A stretch of DNA of 15,183 nt from an uncultured Bryobacterales bacterium (lineage in GTDB: Bacteria; Acidobacteriota; Terriglobia; Bryobacterales; UBA6623). Positions within the stretch are counted from its first letter, which is position 1; the number at the start of each line of letters is the position of its first letter. The notes beneath the pieces were generated by a model. It had not been told where the DNA came from. It did not search any database and was given only the letters and a program-made list of their open reading frames with translations. The stretch is from NCBI GenBank assembly GCA_946887065.1, contig CAMPKL010000022.1, positions 1 through 15,183 of the forward strand. The letters are read 5' to 3'. The position numbers and the translations under genes were made by a program. Positions 14,034 through 15,183 of the stretch are shown here, in pieces.

Positions 14034-15068
14034 ATGACGCTTCAAGACCTGGGTTGGAATGACTTCACCGAACAGGCCTGGAAAGCGGAGTTCTCGTTCG
14101 GGAATCTCACTCCAGGCAGAGTTTTCGGCACGCATCGAGGCTTTTATTCGGTGTGGACGGAGTCTGGCCAAGTCGAGGCGCCGGCGCGCGGCAAGCTCAT
14201 TCGCAATCCCGACACCAGACCCGTTACGGGGGATTGGGTCGCTCTCGAATCGAATCCGCCCGCCGTGCGCGACGTCTTGCCTCGGCGTACCCGAGTGGTT
14301 CGTAAAGCTCCGGGCGAAGAAACCGTCTCCCAAATTCTTGGGGCCAACATCGATGTGATTTTTATCGTCGCCGGGCTCGATCGCGACTTCAATCCGCGTC
14401 GCATCGAGCGCTTCTTGGTCATCGCTTTCGAGAGCGGCGCGAAAACCGTCGTGGTACTCAACAAGGCGGATGTTTGTCCAGATGCCGCCGAGCGTGTGCG
14501 AGAAGTCGAAGCGATCGCGAACGGCGCTCCTGTTTTGCTGACCAGCGCGTTACTGCAAGATGGCCTCGACCAGATTCGACGCCTCCTGAAGCCGGGCGAC
14601 ACCGCCGGCTTCATGGGTTCCTCCGGCGTAGGCAAGTCCCACCTGATCAACTGTCTGTTGGGAACCGACGAACGGGAAATCGGCGCCGTTCGCGACAGTG
14701 ACGGTCGCGGCCGCCATACCACCGTGGGCCGCGATCTTTTGATGGCCAAAGACGGCTGGCTGCTCATGGATCTCCCCGGCGTCCGCGCCGTCGAGCCCTG
14801 GTCATCAACGGGCATCGACCAATCGTTCGCCGACGTCGAATCGATCATCGAGAAATGCCGCTTCCGCAACTGTTCGCACACGTCTGAACCCGGTTGCGCC
14901 GTCGCCGCCGCGCTGCAATCCGGCGCCCTGGACCAGCAACGCTACGACAATTACAACAAGGTCCAAGCAGATCTCAAGAAGCTTGGCAAGCGGCAGGAGG
15001 AGAGGGAATCAATCGACGAACAACGCCGCCGCAACACATCTCGCAGCAAACGTATGAAACATTCGTGA
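14034..15068 (+). CDS. rsgA: Ribosome small subunit-dependent GTPase A (RsgA/YjeQ)
   Basis: RsgA is a circularly permuted GTPase that tests and releases the maturing 30S subunit. The 344-aa sequence has an N-terminal OB-fold (res ~25-90, with GRVFGTHRGFYSV and PVTGDWVAL). Then come GTPase motifs in permuted order: G4 NKAD (143-146), G1 GSSGVGKS (195-202), the switch HTTVGRDL (~228-235) and G3 DLPG (246-249). A C-terminal zinc site follows, C275/C280/H282/C288 (CRFRNCSHTSEPGC). The C-terminal tail is basic (RRRNTSRSKRMKHS), suited to rRNA contact. No good Shine-Dalgarno is seen; TATGCT at 14008-14013 could be a -10 with a short leader. Its stop lies inside the predicted tRNA promoter. Confidence 0.95.
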   Translation: MTLQDLGWNDFTEQAWKAEFSFGNLTPGRVFGTHRGFYSVWTESGQVEAPARGKLIRNPDTRPVTGDWVALESNPPAVRDVLPRRTRVVRKAPGEETVSQILGANIDVIFIVAGLDRDFNPRRIERFLVIAFESGAKTVVVLNKADVCPDAAERVREVEAIANGAPVLLTSALLQDGLDQIRRLLKPGDTAGFMGSSGVGKSHLINCLLGTDEREIGAVRDSDGRGRHTTVGRDLLMAKDGWLLMDLPGVRAVEPWSSTGIDQSFADVESIIEKCRFRNCSHTSEPGCAVAAALQSGALDQQRYDNYNKVQADLKKLGKRQEERESIDEQRRRNTSRSKRMKHS

Positions 15069-15094
15069 CACCAAACGGTCACCTTCGCTATATT
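15065..15094 (+). promoter_or_regulatory. Predicted promoter of tRNA-fMet
   Basis: GTGACA (15065-15070, five of six consensus bases) and TATATT (15089-15094, five of six) are 18 nt apart. The -35 overlaps the rsgA stop codon (15066-15068). Only 5 nt separate the -10 from the first base of the mature tRNA, so the primary transcript would have little or no 5' leader. Confidence 0.5.
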
Positions 15095-15099
15095 AAGTG

Positions 15100-15176
<77 letters not shown>

Positions 15177-15183
15177 CTTACAA

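Noticed and set aside
14144..14881. 245-codon - strand open frame inside rsgA
   Set aside because: It lies wholly antisense to conserved RsgA motifs and its translation is Ser/Arg/Thr-rich with no recognisable fold.

Overview
The window looks like ordinary chromosomal DNA from a GC-rich bacterium, most likely an acidobacterium of the Solibacter/Bryobacter type. That is inference. It rests on the mixture of a membrane-anchored Ser/Thr kinase with a WD40 propeller, glycolate oxidase subunits, a heme/Fe-S quinone-type oxidoreductase and flagellar genes, and on the acidobacterial flavour of the kinase domain. No insertion sequence, phage gene, CRISPR array or integron was seen.

Layout on the + strand from the left: a 5'-truncated thiI (tRNA 4-thiouridine/thiamine sulfurtransferase); a secreted protein of two tandem beta-sandwich-like domains whose signal peptide overlaps the thiI end; glcE and glcF (FAD and Fe-S subunits of glycolate oxidase, with no glcD in the window); a tight flagellar filament-cap operon flaG-fliS-fliD-fliT-like. 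A 58-codon membrane-protein ORF then lies on the - strand, convergent with the fliT-like gene. Next come an orphan OmpR/KdpE-type response regulator whose receiver has lost its phosphorylation residues, a CCoAOMT-like O-methyltransferase, and a RibBA-type fusion with a degenerate GTP cyclohydrolase II half. Convergent with ribBA is a large - strand membrane heme b/Fe-S oxidoreductase. Divergent from that is a Ser/Thr kinase-TM-WD40 protein, followed by the ribosome-assembly GTPase rsgA and an initiator tRNA-fMet at the right edge.

Functionally this is a patchwork: tRNA modification and initiation, ribosome maturation, carbon/electron metabolism (GlcEF, Fe-S oxidoreductase), motility and signalling. 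The flagellar genes carry clear Shine-Dalgarno sequences. Several others (O-methyltransferase, ribBA, the Fe-S oxidoreductase) lack one and instead have a -10-like hexamer 6-8 nt before the start codon, suggesting leaderless mRNAs.

The points most worth a second look are the aspartate-less receiver, the RibBA fusion with altered catalytic residues in both halves, the small convergent membrane protein, and a perfect 9-bp inverted repeat in the control region of the Fe-S oxidoreductase. I do not see a clear multi-gene novel defence or biosynthetic system.
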